Shown in pieces: positions 1 to 10,129 of a DNA stretch of 42,057 bases. A program made the position numbers and the translations under genes. Source of the DNA: a virus; IMG/VR virus record IMGVR_UViG_3300033153_004872, positions 1-42,057 of that record; one strand, written 5' to 3'. Positions within the stretch are counted from its first letter, which is position 1, and every line of letters begins with the position of its first letter. Below the pieces are notes generated by a model, which was not told the DNA's origin, searched no databases, and saw nothing but the letters and a program-made list of their open reading frames with translations.

Positions 1-579
1 ATTAATATATAATTCTGTATAAGCTTCTCCGGCTTTATCTACATTATTTACAATATCAATTTCACCAATATATCTGACTACTCTTCTGTACTGTCGAGTA
101 CCTGAGGTTATTTCATCTTCCTCAACAAATCTTGGAGAAGTTAAACCACTAACTTGCTCTAAAGCATTAGCTTCACGGAACCTCATAGCTCCAGTTTCCT
201 TTAACCACTTAAAGAATACTCTTTCCGTTACAGATAGGTTTGTAGTGTTATCATAATTAACATCACTAATAATTAATTCTTCTAAATTTAGCGCATAATT
301 CTGAAGACTTTCAGTAAAGTTAACATTAGGATCACCTTTTAAACCGCCGCTCCATATAGCACCATCAATAGTATCAAACTGCATATAGTTTTCATACTGA
401 CTAAATGTTGTTGGATCTAATCTATCAAAATCTGGTAGATTAAGAAGCACAAACTTTGAAAAGACTAATTTAAGATCATCATTATTGAGAGTCCTAGATA
501 AGTCTTTTGCTGCTGATGAGAACGTGTAAAAAGTTCCACCATCTGCCTGGGGTGTCTTTATTAAGGGCGTTGTTGCCAT
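1..579 (-). CDS. Virion structural protein, partial (3' end outside window)
   Basis: An uninterrupted minus-strand reading frame starts with ATG at 577-579 and runs off the window edge, giving the first 193 residues. It begins MATTPLIKTPQADGGTFYTF. I see no signal peptide, membrane segment or catalytic motif. I do not recognise the family. It lies directly downstream of the baseplate/fibre genes with a short A/T-rich gap, so it is probably another late virion component such as a baseplate, fibre or neck protein. The leader (AAAGATAAAGAATATAC before ATG) has no Shine-Dalgarno sequence. The frame is certain, the role is inferred only from position. Confidence 0.75.
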   Translation of the reverse strand, partial: MATTPLIKTPQADGGTFYTFSSAAKDLSRTLNNDDLKLVFSKFVLLNLPDFDRLDPTTFSQYENYMQFDTIDGAIWSGGLKGDPNVNFTESLQNYALNLEELIISDVNYDNTTNLSVTERVFFKWLKETGAMRFREANALEQVSGLTSPRFVEEDEITSGTRQYRRVVRYIGEIDIVNNVDKAGEAYTELYIN

Positions 580-601
580 GTATATTCTTTATCTTTAATT
601 A

Positions 602-1249
602 TTAACTTGTTGTATATCCTGTACCACCTGCAATATACCAAACACCAACACCTGATCCGTTGTCAACGCATAGTAAGTGTACAGTTTGTCCTATACCATT
701 TAAGTTAAGGTTTGTCTGTGCAGCACCAGGTAATACCATGTTATTTGATACACCATTGATTGTTACTAATCCACTTCCTGTAGTATACACAAAGAAAATT
801 TCTTGTCCTATACTTCCATTAAACAATGATAATGTTAATGTGTTTGCTACATCTGAATTTCCGACTCTGTTAATTGTGTATGGAGGAATTGCTGTTGTAG
901 TTCCTACGCTGATAGTAGCCGGCATTGCCTGGCCAGTATCATCTAAAGTAACTGGGTTAACATCATTTCTAAATACACCTGCACCAGACATATTTAAATT
1001 TCCTGTCATCTTAACATTGGTTAAAATATCAAATGTACTTGCATTTACATCTAATAATATTGTACTCAATCCAACTCTTAATGCTTCAGTTGAAACATTT
1101 GCTAAATTAGTTATGGTACCAGCAGATGGTGCAAAGTAAACTTCCATTGCATTAATCTCACTGGAGAGAACATTAAAATTATCGTTAATTACAAGTCTTG
1201 ATCCTGATAAAGAATCAGTTCCTAAAATTTCGGTTACGCTAATTGCCAT
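602..1249 (-). CDS. Small fibre/adhesin-like virion protein
   Basis: 215 residues. The N-terminus (ITEILGTDSLSGSRLVINDNF-like, then an EIN turn) resembles the short attachment domains of phage fibre and head-decoration proteins, in which an 'R.VIN.NF..L...IN' stretch is common. The remainder is rich in N, T, S, G and V with alternating hydrophobics, as expected for a beta-structured trimeric fibre. No enzymatic motif is visible. It starts one base upstream of the end of a leader that follows the 1379-residue baseplate gene, so it is likely co-expressed with it. A baseplate-attached fibre or decoration protein is the best guess; a head fibre is the alternative. Confidence 0.7.
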   Translation of the reverse strand: MAISVTEILGTDSLSGSRLVINDNFNVLSSEINAMEVYFAPSAGTITNLANVSTEALRVGLSTILLDVNASTFDILTNVKMTGNLNMSGAGVFRNDVNPVTLDDTGQAMPATISVGTTTAIPPYTINRVGNSDVANTLTLSLFNGSIGQEIFFVYTTGSGLVTINGVSNNMVLPGAAQTNLNLNGIGQTVHLLCVDNGSGVGVWYIAGGTGYTTS

Positions 1250-1250
1250 T

Positions 1251-4200
1251 TTATTTTATTTGTTTTATATTTAAGATATTTCTATCCTTTTTATATTTAT
1301 TCCCATTACTATCGATAAGTTCTAATGTTATCACATACTTTCCTGGGTCTTTAAAAAGATATGTTAGATACTTACTGTTGAAATATATATCAGCCGCTGA
1401 TGAGTTAGTAGTATTAGTGATGGTCCATTTAGGTTCATCCTTCCCTACTATTCTACATTTGTCATATACAAACATAGCCCATGTCATTGGAGGTAATACT
1501 TTTCCGTCATTAATAAACTTAGCAGTATTCCAAGTTGGGTTATTAGAAATACTTTGACTACTTTTATAAATTCTACTTAAACAATCAATGTTTCCACCAA
1601 TTGGATTATCTTCAAATGGTATATATCCGGACAAGCCACCTGTAGCAAACATACTATCTAAAATATCTGTATTAGGTTTTGCTAATAATGTTTGAATATA
1701 TGTTGTATATAAAGAATGCCCTAATGGGTTTTGATCTTCTACATCAGTAGCAGTAATAGGAGTCCATTCCGGAGATAAAGATCCACCGCTTATATAAGGA
1801 GCAACAAATCCCCATTCAGAATAAATTAATAAGTATAAATACTCCCTCATTAATAAGGCATTAAATTCATCATTACTTTCACCAGGTTGTTGTGTATATC
1901 CTGAGATATCAAAAACTCCATTATTAATTGCTTCTGACATTGCATTATAAGTTGGTCCGTATGGAGATGTTTGATTAAATACATTAGGATATGCACCAGG
2001 TAAACCGAATGTAGTTATAGTATGTAAAGCATGTTCTAATACTTCAGTTATTTTATCCTGTGGAGTAACACCATCTAATTCCCAAATAAAATCAACATTA
2101 GCATTATCATCATTAGTTTGATCCCAGCCAGCATAAGACTCTAACGGTGGAAAATAAGCACCCATTCCTTCATATCCTATTCTCTGAATAGTTTTCTTAG
2201 ATTGTAATGATTGCAATACTGCTGCTTGTTTATTATAATTAATATTAGGACCGTCAGGGTCTAATATCATTTCATATACTCGCGCTACCTTTTTTATAAA
2301 TTCATCTGATACTTTTTCAGTACCACCTAATTCAGGTAACCCTAATAATGTAACACCATTAATTGCCAATGATCTATCAAATGGAGGATATAAAACTGTT
2401 TCCTCTAATGGGCCACCAACATAATCAGTTGCATTCCCTGTACCATCAGCACATATTCTAATTCCATCTACATCAACCATATCAACTGATGTGAAGTCTC
2501 CAAAGTGTCCATAATATCTAGCAACTGCTTGCACAAATATTTCACTACTGGCTGCATTCATTACTAAGTTATAAACATACTTATTTATAATAGGATTAGT
2601 ACTTACATTTAAAATATCAACGGCATCACCTAAAGTAGTTACAGAAAAATCAAAGTATTCTTGGCCTGCTGTCCCATACCTATCTACAATTTTCAAATAA
2701 CTATTTGGAACAACTGTACTGAATTGAAAAAATGCAGGAGTGTCACCTGTAGTAGCAGTCATATCCCACCATAAGTGAAAACCATTATCCCATGTACAAC
2801 TTCTATCATTTAAATTCTTCCACTGATACGGTCCACTAAAACTAGCTTTACCTCCATCTTGAAAGTTTCTAATTTGAAAATCTGTATTAGTTCCTATTCC
2901 AAAATTATTAAGAATTGCATTAACTCTATCTAAAGATTCATATAAGCTTGGAGTTTCTTCATCCCATGTAACAGAAGGCTCTATAGGTAAATTCCACAAT
3001 GAGCCATAATCATTCCATTTATATTTTCCTTCAGCATCCCATGTATAAGTAGATTTTCTAGCTTGATACCATCCAGAATATTCAACCTCTTTTGAATCTA
3101 CGCAAATTTCTTCCATCTTTACAATAGATGAAATGTTGTTATACATATCAAATAGCTTCATCTCTACTGAATAGTCACCTACATAAGGTAACACTATAGG
3201 TAATGTATTATACTTTGCAATAGGTCCTCTTATTGTAAAAAAGTATGGTGGAGAAATGCCAGGAGTTTCATCTTTATAAACAGTCCATTCTATTTCTGCA
3301 ATATTTCCATAATTAATACCATCCCATGTATATAAAGTTTCACCAGGCTGTTGAATAAATGTAAACTGCCCACCATTATTTGAATTTGCTAAAATAACAG
3401 AAGGTACAAATCGGTTTACATCATTACCATAACATCTTATTGCTGGCCCAATTACATTGTCTATTTGAGACCAATCAAACCAGAGCCATGGGTCAGTCTG
3501 AGTATTTTTTAATAATACAATTTGATCATACAAAGAAGTGGTTATAGTTTGAACAGTATCAGTTGCTAATACTGTATGTGATACACTACTTCCTGTAACT
3601 GAATCTGTTAATTGATAAATGTCACCTACATTAGGAGCCTGTATATTAAAATCAAAAGTAAAGAAATCATTTGCATTACTTAATTGATCCCATGTACTAT
3701 TTACATTATCCCAAGTAATACCTGCTGTGCTTGTATTATTTAAAGTTATAATAGCGCCACTTGGAGCACCTGGTTTATCAGGTAATGATTTTGAAGATTC
3801 GCCTGGTACAAAGTCAGCTTGTGTTCTATCTAAATCTGGTGCATATCTTGCAAAATAAGCTAGAAATACGCCAGCGATATCTGACACAGTAACATTTTCC
3901 CCACTCTCTAATGCTCCTAATACACTGTTTGTATCTGGGCCTATTGGTGGAGGTGGTAAAACTTGTCCAGGTACATAATCAATAACCATGTTAGATCCGA
4001 CTGCTTGTGTACCAGCCCTTAATGGATTAATATAAGCATTACATGATTCAATAATAGCTTTCCCAACTATAGCACCTTCTTTTAAACAAAATTCATTAAA
4101 AATTCTAAGATCTTCTAAATAAGTACATGCTTTAGGATTAACTTCAAAGTCAGCCTTTAAACCTGCTCTAATTGTATTTGTATCATTTCTGCTTATTGTA

Positions 4201-5390
4201 TTTGTTACTTCTAATAAACCGAAAAAATCTGCCTCGGCAGTAATCCCTTTAATATGAGCGTTAAGTGGAAGGTATTCATTTTCTAATTTTCTTTTAAGAC
4301 CAAATAACTTAATTAAGATTTCTTCAATAGTAAAATCTTGTAACTCTTCAGTCTTAGGCAAATCCTCATCAGTAAAACTATCAGGTACAATCCTGTTAAT
4401 TCTATAGATAAGTTCAAACATGCTTGTTTTTCTAAAGTTTTTATTAGGTAAAGTTATACTCTTATCATCAAACTGTACCGTAGGAGAAAATAAATCTATA
4501 GCATTACTTTGAATATAATTTCCAAATTGTGGAGAATTACCATTTACATTTTTCCAAAACTCTTTAAGCTTTAAATTATCATAACCAAAAAACTTAATTG
4601 CATTTATTAAACCTTTATAAGAACCAATAAAAGGGTAAATATTACTACCTTCCATCATTATCTCTTTTCTCTTGGTATTAATTTCTACATAATCAGGTAA
4701 AGCCTCTTTTAAATTAGTGTCTCTAAATACAGTACTGTCTGAAGCAATAACACTATATCCCATGTTTTGAGTCATGACTCTAAGTCTTTCATCTTCTTCA
4801 ATACTTTCGGCATATACAGTAAATTCTGCCACAACAGTATTTGTACATTTATCTGTAATGATTAAAGTTCTCTTGTAAGTATTTTCTTGGCTTGATGAAA
4901 AGGTAATATTTACTTGTAATGCCAATGATCTGATATCATCGGTAATAATATAACCTTCACCATTAACTTTTTGGCTATCATCAAAATCTAGTGGAACAAA
5001 AAGTTTATCAACTTTAACTAAAGGTGGACCATCAGGTTCTTGTACTAATGCCGATTGAGTACCTGTATCAAAATTCTTGTCAAATTGAAAAAGAAATATT
5101 TCTTTTGGCGTATTAGTTTTCCATTCAACCTCCCAACCACATCCACCCTTACCAGTAGGATCCGCTGTTGAACCGTCTACATAGTCATGTGGAAAGCCAA
5201 ACTCAAATGCACCAGTTGTAGCATTTATCATTTTTTGTAAAACAAAAATTTGACCTACTTCAAATAAATCAATAGAAACCTCAGGAAGAAATATATCACC
5301 ATACCACTTATCAGCAGTATCGTCATACTTCATATTGTAATTCTTTCCTTGCTTATCAAAGAAATATAAATGTTTCCAGTTATTAGTCAC
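1251..5390 (-). CDS. Large baseplate wedge protein, gp7-like by position
   Basis: 1379 residues, start GTG at 5388-5390. It follows gp25-like, gp6-like and an 89-residue gene, the place that T4 gp7 occupies after gp25 and gp6 in many T4-like phages, although T4 gp7 is shorter (about 1030 residues). The middle carries a conserved-looking stretch near residues 250-285 (YPFIGSYKGLINAIKFFGYD), seen in large phage tail/baseplate proteins. Several tryptophan-rich short repeats of the type TWD..N..W (about residues 555-900) suggest repeated small beta domains. No protease or lysozyme motif is seen. The gp7 assignment rests on gene order and size, not on a firm sequence match. It probably bridges the wedge and peripheral fibres. 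Confidence 0.72.
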   Translation of the reverse strand: MTNNWKHLYFFDKQGKNYNMKYDDTADKWYGDIFLPEVSIDLFEVGQIFVLQKMINATTGAFEFGFPHDYVDGSTADPTGKGGCGWEVEWKTNTPKEIFLFQFDKNFDTGTQSALVQEPDGPPLVKVDKLFVPLDFDDSQKVNGEGYIITDDIRSLALQVNITFSSSQENTYKRTLIITDKCTNTVVAEFTVYAESIEEDERLRVMTQNMGYSVIASDSTVFRDTNLKEALPDYVEINTKRKEIMMEGSNIYPFIGSYKGLINAIKFFGYDNLKLKEFWKNVNGNSPQFGNYIQSNAIDLFSPTVQFDDKSITLPNKNFRKTSMFELIYRINRIVPDSFTDEDLPKTEELQDFTIEEILIKLFGLKRKLENEYLPLNAHIKGITAEADFFGLLEVTNTISRNDTNTIRAGLKADFEVNPKACTYLEDLRIFNEFCLKEGAIVGKAIIESCNAYINPLRAGTQAVGSNMVIDYVPGQVLPPPPIGPDTNSVLGALESGENVTVSDIAGVFLAYFARYAPDLDRTQADFVPGESSKSLPDKPGAPSGAIITLNNTSTAGITWDNVNSTWDQLSNANDFFTFDFNIQAPNVGDIYQLTDSVTGSSVSHTVLATDTVQTITTSLYDQIVLLKNTQTDPWLWFDWSQIDNVIGPAIRCYGNDVNRFVPSVILANSNNGGQFTFIQQPGETLYTWDGINYGNIAEIEWTVYKDETPGISPPYFFTIRGPIAKYNTLPIVLPYVGDYSVEMKLFDMYNNISSIVKMEEICVDSKEVEYSGWYQARKSTYTWDAEGKYKWNDYGSLWNLPIEPSVTWDEETPSLYESLDRVNAILNNFGIGTNTDFQIRNFQDGGKASFSGPYQWKNLNDRSCTWDNGFHLWWDMTATTGDTPAFFQFSTVVPNSYLKIVDRYGTAGQEYFDFSVTTLGDAVDILNVSTNPIINKYVYNLVMNAASSEIFVQAVARYYGHFGDFTSVDMVDVDGIRICADGTGNATDYVGGPLEETVLYPPFDRSLAINGVTLLGLPELGGTEKVSDEFIKKVARVYEMILDPDGPNINYNKQAAVLQSLQSKKTIQRIGYEGMGAYFPPLESYAGWDQTNDDNANVDFIWELDGVTPQDKITEVLEHALHTITTFGLPGAYPNVFNQTSPYGPTYNAMSEAINNGVFDISGYTQQPGESNDEFNALLMREYLYLLIYSEWGFVAPYISGGSLSPEWTPITATDVEDQNPLGHSLYTTYIQTLLAKPNTDILDSMFATGGLSGYIPFEDNPIGGNIDCLSRIYKSSQSISNNPTWNTAKFINDGKVLPPMTWAMFVYDKCRIVGKDEPKWTITNTTNSSAADIYFNSKYLTYLFKDPGKYVITLELIDSNGNKYKKDRNILNIKQIK

Positions 5391-5396
5391 CGTCTC

Positions 5397-5666
5397 TTAA
5401 TTTATTTTTTGATACCACTTAGGTACAGCAAAGTTAAAATAAATTCTCAAATATTTTACACGGTTAATATAAAATACCATAATAGGGCTAAGATAATCTT
5501 CTAAGAAAGAACGTAGGTGTCTATTTCTAAACATATATGAAGACATATTATTTCTTAATAAGTTTAAGCCATAATCATATCCTGTATTTTTTAGCTCCCA
5601 CCCTCTTTCATATGTAGCTCTGTACATGCTTGGAAACCCTACTCTATCATTTTTAACTGTTGCCAT
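5397..5666 (-). CDS. Small baseplate-region protein, unknown
   Basis: 89 residues, rich in Tyr, Arg and Asn (for example FRNRHLRSFLEDYLSPIMVF). It sits between the gp6-like and gp7-like genes with gaps of one and six bases, so it is certainly translated as part of the baseplate block. I recognise no family. The leader AAAAGGAAAATAATATG has a short GGA element, unusual in this window. A small wedge or chaperone-like assembly factor is possible, without direct evidence. Confidence 0.65.
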   Translation of the reverse strand: MATVKNDRVGFPSMYRATYERGWELKNTGYDYGLNLLRNNMSSYMFRNRHLRSFLEDYLSPIMVFYINRVKYLRIYFNFAVPKWYQKIN

Positions 5667-5667
5667 A

Positions 5668-7524
5668 TTATTTTCCTTTTAATGCTTTAAGTGTTGGTGT
5701 ATTTTCTAACCTACCTGTGTTTAAACCTCTGGAGTTAACTCCTGTTGCAATCGTTGTTCCTCGGTTTCTTTGGACTTGGTTATACTTTTCTTGTTGTATT
5801 TTATTATAAAGATTATCAGCAATAGCTTCTTTATAGAATACATTAAGTGAACTGATTTTATTCTGCTCTGGGATAGGCTCATAAAAAGTTCCATTCCTAT
5901 CTTCCCAACCACCTCTTATGATTGCTAAGTCATTATTTTCAATAACAATATCACCAAAGCTATCTAATCCTAAATTAGGATCTTCACCTTTCTTAAGTAC
6001 GATCTTTTTATTTTCAATTAAAACTCTTTGATCTGTAACAGGATCTGTTCCATAGACAGGCACAAAATAAAAACCATCTCTAATTGCCTTTTCATTTTCT
6101 TCTGAGATAAAAAATACATTTACAGAATCAATACCTTCTACGTTTTCAATTATTGAAATAATATCCGAACGAGGAATCCTATCTCTTCTATTTACATTTA
6201 AGAAATAATCATCTAAGTTTTTTCTTATTTGAATTCTTATTTCATCTTTATCAAAATTATCAAACCATCGTATTACAACATTGAGTGCATATCTTTTAAT
6301 AATAGGATCTATGATTCTTGTCTCTGCTGTAACAACTTGTCTGCCACTAGTATTTAAAATTTCATATGTCATTTCTTTTTCCTGTGCCGTCATTGTAAAC
6401 TCATTCTCAGGTATGCTGAAATAATCTAAGTCACTTGTTATTTTTTTCTTTATATCTGGGATTAAGAATAAGTAAATAATATTATCATCATTTAAGTATT
6501 CATCATTTTTTGTATTATAAGCATCTATGAAAGACCAGAAGTCATACTTACTCAAATAGTAAATATAATTATTAGGATTAGCTAAAACAAATGAATTACT
6601 TTGATATGGTGCTATTAGCCTTGTGAATTCAGGATCTTCAGTATCAGAACCAAACATTGGGTTCCTTACAATATTCATTGCAAGAACTTCATTTAAATCC
6701 ACCTGTTCACCTGCTTGATTTGTTCCAGGTTCCGAAAATTTAATATCCAATTGTTTACCACCGATATTACCTACTTGGCCAGCACTTTTAACATAGCTTA
6801 TTCTAATCCTAGCTCCTAATGCAGGAGGTCTACCAAACTGATTGTTTCCAAAGAAACAACTAAGACCACCATTAACACTACTTTTTATCATTGCACATTT
6901 CTCATTAGGATTCATGTCATACAGTGAATCAACTAATTTCCAAAGTTCTCCATCTACATGAACCGATACTAAAAATTGATCAGTAGGATCTTTTGTGGTT
7001 AAATTATAACTCTGTAAAGGTAAGCCTGTTCCAGTAAATGACTGTTCATCTTGTTCTCCTTGTACAACTTCAACATTAACAAACTGCTTATTAGTTTTTT
7101 CTAATCTAATGAAGTCACTATTAAATCTTAAAAAATATGTTTGACCATTTTGTCCAACTTCAAAAGATGACCCATTCATAATCTGAACAAAGTTTCCTTC
7201 GACGAGGCTAGCCGCACTTGTATTCAATCGTAATCCAATTATACCTCTTGCAGAAATACTTCTTGTAGGATCATGACCAGTTAATCTGGATAATCCGTAG
7301 ATAGATTCAATATTTCTAGCTCGGGATATATTTAATTCTGTAGCTACTGCTTCAATGTAAAAGAATATTAATTCACCTAAGTTAGCGACTACTGTTAATA
7401 CTTGACCAAATGGAGAAGCTGGAGTAAAAGTTTCTACGGCCTGGTCATAAGTACGTCCAAGATATTCGAATGCATCAGAAAATAATTCCGTTGCCCTAAT
7501 TCTACTTTTACTAAAAAATGACAT
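5668..7524 (-). CDS. Baseplate wedge protein, gp6/baseplate-J-like
   Basis: 618 residues, close to T4 gp6 (660). The N-terminal part (about residues 25-90: FGQVLTVVANLGELIFFYIE, then a Gly-Leu-Thr-Gly-His-Asp-Pro-T/R region) matches the pattern of gp6/J-type wedge proteins, where a helical hairpin is followed by a 'GL.R.TG..P.' strand. The C-terminal third contains the DEIRIQIRKNLDDYF and SDIISIIENVEGIDSV segments typical of baseplate J-like domains. It lies immediately after the gp25-like gene, as in T4-like phages. In T4, gp6 forms the continuous inner ring of the baseplate. A weaker internal frame at 5721-5912 is a shadow. Confidence 0.88.
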   Translation of the reverse strand: MSFFSKSRIRATELFSDAFEYLGRTYDQAVETFTPASPFGQVLTVVANLGELIFFYIEAVATELNISRARNIESIYGLSRLTGHDPTRSISARGIIGLRLNTSAASLVEGNFVQIMNGSSFEVGQNGQTYFLRFNSDFIRLEKTNKQFVNVEVVQGEQDEQSFTGTGLPLQSYNLTTKDPTDQFLVSVHVDGELWKLVDSLYDMNPNEKCAMIKSSVNGGLSCFFGNNQFGRPPALGARIRISYVKSAGQVGNIGGKQLDIKFSEPGTNQAGEQVDLNEVLAMNIVRNPMFGSDTEDPEFTRLIAPYQSNSFVLANPNNYIYYLSKYDFWSFIDAYNTKNDEYLNDDNIIYLFLIPDIKKKITSDLDYFSIPENEFTMTAQEKEMTYEILNTSGRQVVTAETRIIDPIIKRYALNVVIRWFDNFDKDEIRIQIRKNLDDYFLNVNRRDRIPRSDIISIIENVEGIDSVNVFFISEENEKAIRDGFYFVPVYGTDPVTDQRVLIENKKIVLKKGEDPNLGLDSFGDIVIENNDLAIIRGGWEDRNGTFYEPIPEQNKISSLNVFYKEAIADNLYNKIQQEKYNQVQRNRGTTIATGVNSRGLNTGRLENTPTLKALKGK

Positions 7525-7537
7525 TCAATTTATTTTT

Positions 7538-7900
7538 TTAAAAAAGAGCTCCTATAACTCTCTGTTCATCTACAAATATATCTACAAAAGCACCATCCCT
7601 CTCATCAGTTGAAAAGAATGTAACTTGAGTATCTATTGTATACCCAGCTAGATCTGGTAAACAATACGCAGCTATCTGGCTATTAATTTTATTTTGGATT
7701 GTACTTTCGTTATTAACAAATGAAAATAACAAGTCTTCCAAATTACAACCCATACTTGGTGCCCCTAAAACATCACCTGTTCTTGTAAAAAGAACATTTT
7801 CAATTTTTAAAATTAATTGAGAGATTGAATCAGATACCTCTAAAGTATTATCATTATACTTAGGATCTTCAACATCTCTACTATAAATATCTCTAATCAT
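7538..7900 (-). CDS. Baseplate wedge protein, gp25-like
   Basis: 120 residues, usual size for gp25/GpW-like wedge proteins. The diagnostic stretch is at about residues 37-58: T-R-x-G-D-V-L-G-x-P-x-M-G-C-N-L-E-D-L-L-F, matching the 'R.GE....P.fG..l..llf' core of this family. The rest shows the expected helix-strand pattern ending in a short beta hairpin. In contractile tails gp25 clamps wedge proteins to the sheath and hub. It is the first gene after a late-type promoter motif (TATATAAT, 7920-7927 on the minus strand) and leads into the gp6-like gene 13 bases downstream. Confidence 0.9.
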   Translation of the reverse strand: MIRDIYSRDVEDPKYNDNTLEVSDSISQLILKIENVLFTRTGDVLGAPSMGCNLEDLLFSFVNNESTIQNKINSQIAAYCLPDLAGYTIDTQVTFFSTDERDGAFVDIFVDEQRVIGALF

Positions 7901-7960
7901 TAAAGAACACTAATTTTTTATTATATATTCTCTTTAAAATTAATAGCTTTCAGATTATAA

Positions 7961-8824
7961 TTATCCAGTGAAAAAGTAATCAACACCTTCATCTCCTTTT
8001 ATTTCTTCAACTATTCTATCTACTTCTTCTCTACCTTCTGATTGAATTAGGTCATAATTAATTGTAATGTTACCTGGAAGATTAAACGAGAATGTACCTA
8101 GTATTCTAGACAATTGAATTTTTGCTTGTCCAATGACATATCTTTCAAAAGCTTCATCTTGAAATAATGCACAATCAGAAATTGTTGAAAAGATTTCAAA
8201 TATAACAGCATTCTTTGGTAGCTCACCCTGAAACCTAAACTTTTTAGTTAGTCTATTATATGTATATGATATTTGTGGTAATAAAACTTGTCTTGTATTA
8301 TCTAAGAATAAAGAGTTAACAACATAATACATTAAGTTCTCACTACCTATACCTGCACCATATACATCACTATATATAAACTTATCAATTGAAAAGTCTA
8401 CATCGCCAGCATTAAAACTATAATCACCAAATCCACCATCTTCACCACTAAAGCCACCTATTTCAAAAACATCATTAACGGAATATACTCGGGACGGCAT
8501 CTGAACAATGCCTCTTGGATTATTTATATTTTTCTTATTAGTGATAGTTTCATTATCTTGTCCACTACCATAAGGAACACCTTGTTTAAAATCTGATTTA
8601 TGCAAAGCGCCGGCAGGTAAAGCAATATACATTTGCTCTACACTATCTTCATAGATTTTATAAAAATATTTTTTTGCTCTTTGTATAATGTTTGCTAATT
8701 CCTTCTTAGGAACTGTGAATGGAATCTGGCATGCTATTGTTAATTCATCATTAATTAACTTAATTAATGCGTCTAAACATTCAGCTTCCTCTGGATCATT
8801 ACAATAAGTATTCTTATTAGCCAT
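7961..8824 (-). CDS. Virion structural protein, tail/baseplate
   Basis: 287 residues. The C-terminal 70 residues (AKIQLSRILGTFSFNLPGNI, then a DLIQSEGREEVDRIVEEI helix) form a pattern that recurs in structural proteins of T4-like and related marine phages, but I cannot name the family. The N-terminal part is helical (residues 15-60) and the middle is G/D/F-rich and probably beta. It lies between the amidoligase-like gene (seven-base gap) and the gp25-like gene. No signal peptide or membrane segment is present. A baseplate or tail-fibre-network component is likely. Confidence 0.7.
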   Translation of the reverse strand: MANKNTYCNDPEEAECLDALIKLINDELTIACQIPFTVPKKELANIIQRAKKYFYKIYEDSVEQMYIALPAGALHKSDFKQGVPYGSGQDNETITNKKNINNPRGIVQMPSRVYSVNDVFEIGGFSGEDGGFGDYSFNAGDVDFSIDKFIYSDVYGAGIGSENLMYYVVNSLFLDNTRQVLLPQISYTYNRLTKKFRFQGELPKNAVIFEIFSTISDCALFQDEAFERYVIGQAKIQLSRILGTFSFNLPGNITINYDLIQSEGREEVDRIVEEIKGDEGVDYFFTG

Positions 8825-8830
8825 CTTATT

Positions 8831-10123
8831 TTATATTTTTTCTATTTCAATTATTTCAGCATTTTCAAATCGTGCTAATTTAGTAGCTCTACCTTTTCTA
8901 AATATACCACCTTCCATCTCACCACTAAATACACCTCTTATACCAAAGACATATGAATCTTTACATATTACATTTTTGCTAACATATGAATCTTCAATTT
9001 TTGAATCTGCAACATCAGTAGATCCAAATAAATTACTTTCTAAAATTGATGAATTAATTAATTCAGAACTAAAGATATCACAATTTATAATATTACCTTG
9101 TATCTTAGAGTCAACAATGTCAACACCATTAATTTCAAAACACTTCATTAGCTCAGCATTTTTTATTTGCATTTTACCAGTATCTGCATCATAATTAATT
9201 AAAGCCTCAGTTAGTCCAGCTTTAGTCAAAAGATCAAAAAGTTTCTCTCTCATTTTAGGATAAAAGGTTTCTATAATTTGATCATAAGTTTTTAAATCTA
9301 CCATTAAATGAATTTTAGGAAAGTTCTTTTTAAATGTTTGATAATCTCTATAAGATTCTATAACACTTCTATGGTTTTCTAAAATAGCATCTAATTTTTT
9401 AATGTCTTCTTCATTATAGACTGGATCTGTTAAAGTTTCATATAGTGATAAAACAAAATGTTCAGTTAAATCCATAATTGTGTTATACTTTTTTTCATAA
9501 TCCTTACCACCTAAATATCTAAACTCTATATAATTTTTAGGTATCTTTGAAAAGTTAACACCGTAATATTTTTCAGAAACAAACAAGTAATTTTTCCAGG
9601 AGACTTTTTCTGGAGAAGGTTGAGTCATACCACTTAATGGCACAATAAATTTTATAGATTTAGCATAAACAGAATCTTTTCTATTTGGAAATGCTTCATA
9701 AACTTTATCTTCATCAAAGTTTAAAACAAATTTACCTATGTCTAAACTAGATACATTTGTTGGGGTACCTAATTTATGTCCATCAAATGCTACATTAATA
9801 TGAATAGAGCATCTTTCATTTGTGCTCCCGTTCTCTCTAATCCATTTTAATGTTTTAGCGATAATTAGTTTAGCCTCTACAAAAGGAAGTGGTCCTGTAA
9901 CCATTTCAATCATCCCAGTTCCACCCGAATTATCTGGCTCTAGTTTAAAGACTTCATCGCTTGGAGTAAAATCACTATGAGCCTTTTCTTCTACTCTAAT
10001 TTGCTTATTTAAAGTTTGGGATAAACCTCTCTTTACTTCATCAAGCCCTTCATTGGCAAAGAATTCAAATTCAATACCAATCTTTGAAGCATATATAGCA
10101 TTAAGTTGTTCGTTAGTGTACAT
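8831..10123 (-). CDS. Amidoligase-family protein with C-terminal beta-helix
   Basis: 430 residues. Residues 1 to about 230 carry marks of the amidoligase branch of the carboxylate-amine ligase/glutamine-synthetase-like fold: GIEFEF (16-21), an acidic K-L-E-P-D-N-S stretch (60-66) followed by IEMVTGPLPF (72-81), CSIHINVAF (105-113) and YIEFR (198-202). These supply the expected metal- and ATP-binding glutamates, the His and the Arg. Residues from about 325 on show short isoleucine/aspartate-rich repeats (for example DSKIQGNIINCDIFSSELIN) like a pentapeptide or right-handed beta-helix. Known relatives ligate amino groups to carboxylates, for instance in peptide or cell-wall modification. Here the gene sits inside the tail operon with its own late-type promoter. 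The substrate is unknown. Confidence 0.75.
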   Translation of the reverse strand: MYTNEQLNAIYASKIGIEFEFFANEGLDEVKRGLSQTLNKQIRVEEKAHSDFTPSDEVFKLEPDNSGGTGMIEMVTGPLPFVEAKLIIAKTLKWIRENGSTNERCSIHINVAFDGHKLGTPTNVSSLDIGKFVLNFDEDKVYEAFPNRKDSVYAKSIKFIVPLSGMTQPSPEKVSWKNYLFVSEKYYGVNFSKIPKNYIEFRYLGGKDYEKKYNTIMDLTEHFVLSLYETLTDPVYNEEDIKKLDAILENHRSVIESYRDYQTFKKNFPKIHLMVDLKTYDQIIETFYPKMREKLFDLLTKAGLTEALINYDADTGKMQIKNAELMKCFEINGVDIVDSKIQGNIINCDIFSSELINSSILESNLFGSTDVADSKIEDSYVSKNVICKDSYVFGIRGVFSGEMEGGIFRKGRATKLARFENAEIIEIEKI

Positions 10124-10129
10124 GTAGTT

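Noticed and set aside
660-1139. Plus-strand frame of 159 residues opposite the small fibre gene
   Set aside because: It lies fully opposite a well-placed minus-strand structural gene and has no recognisable start leader or motif.
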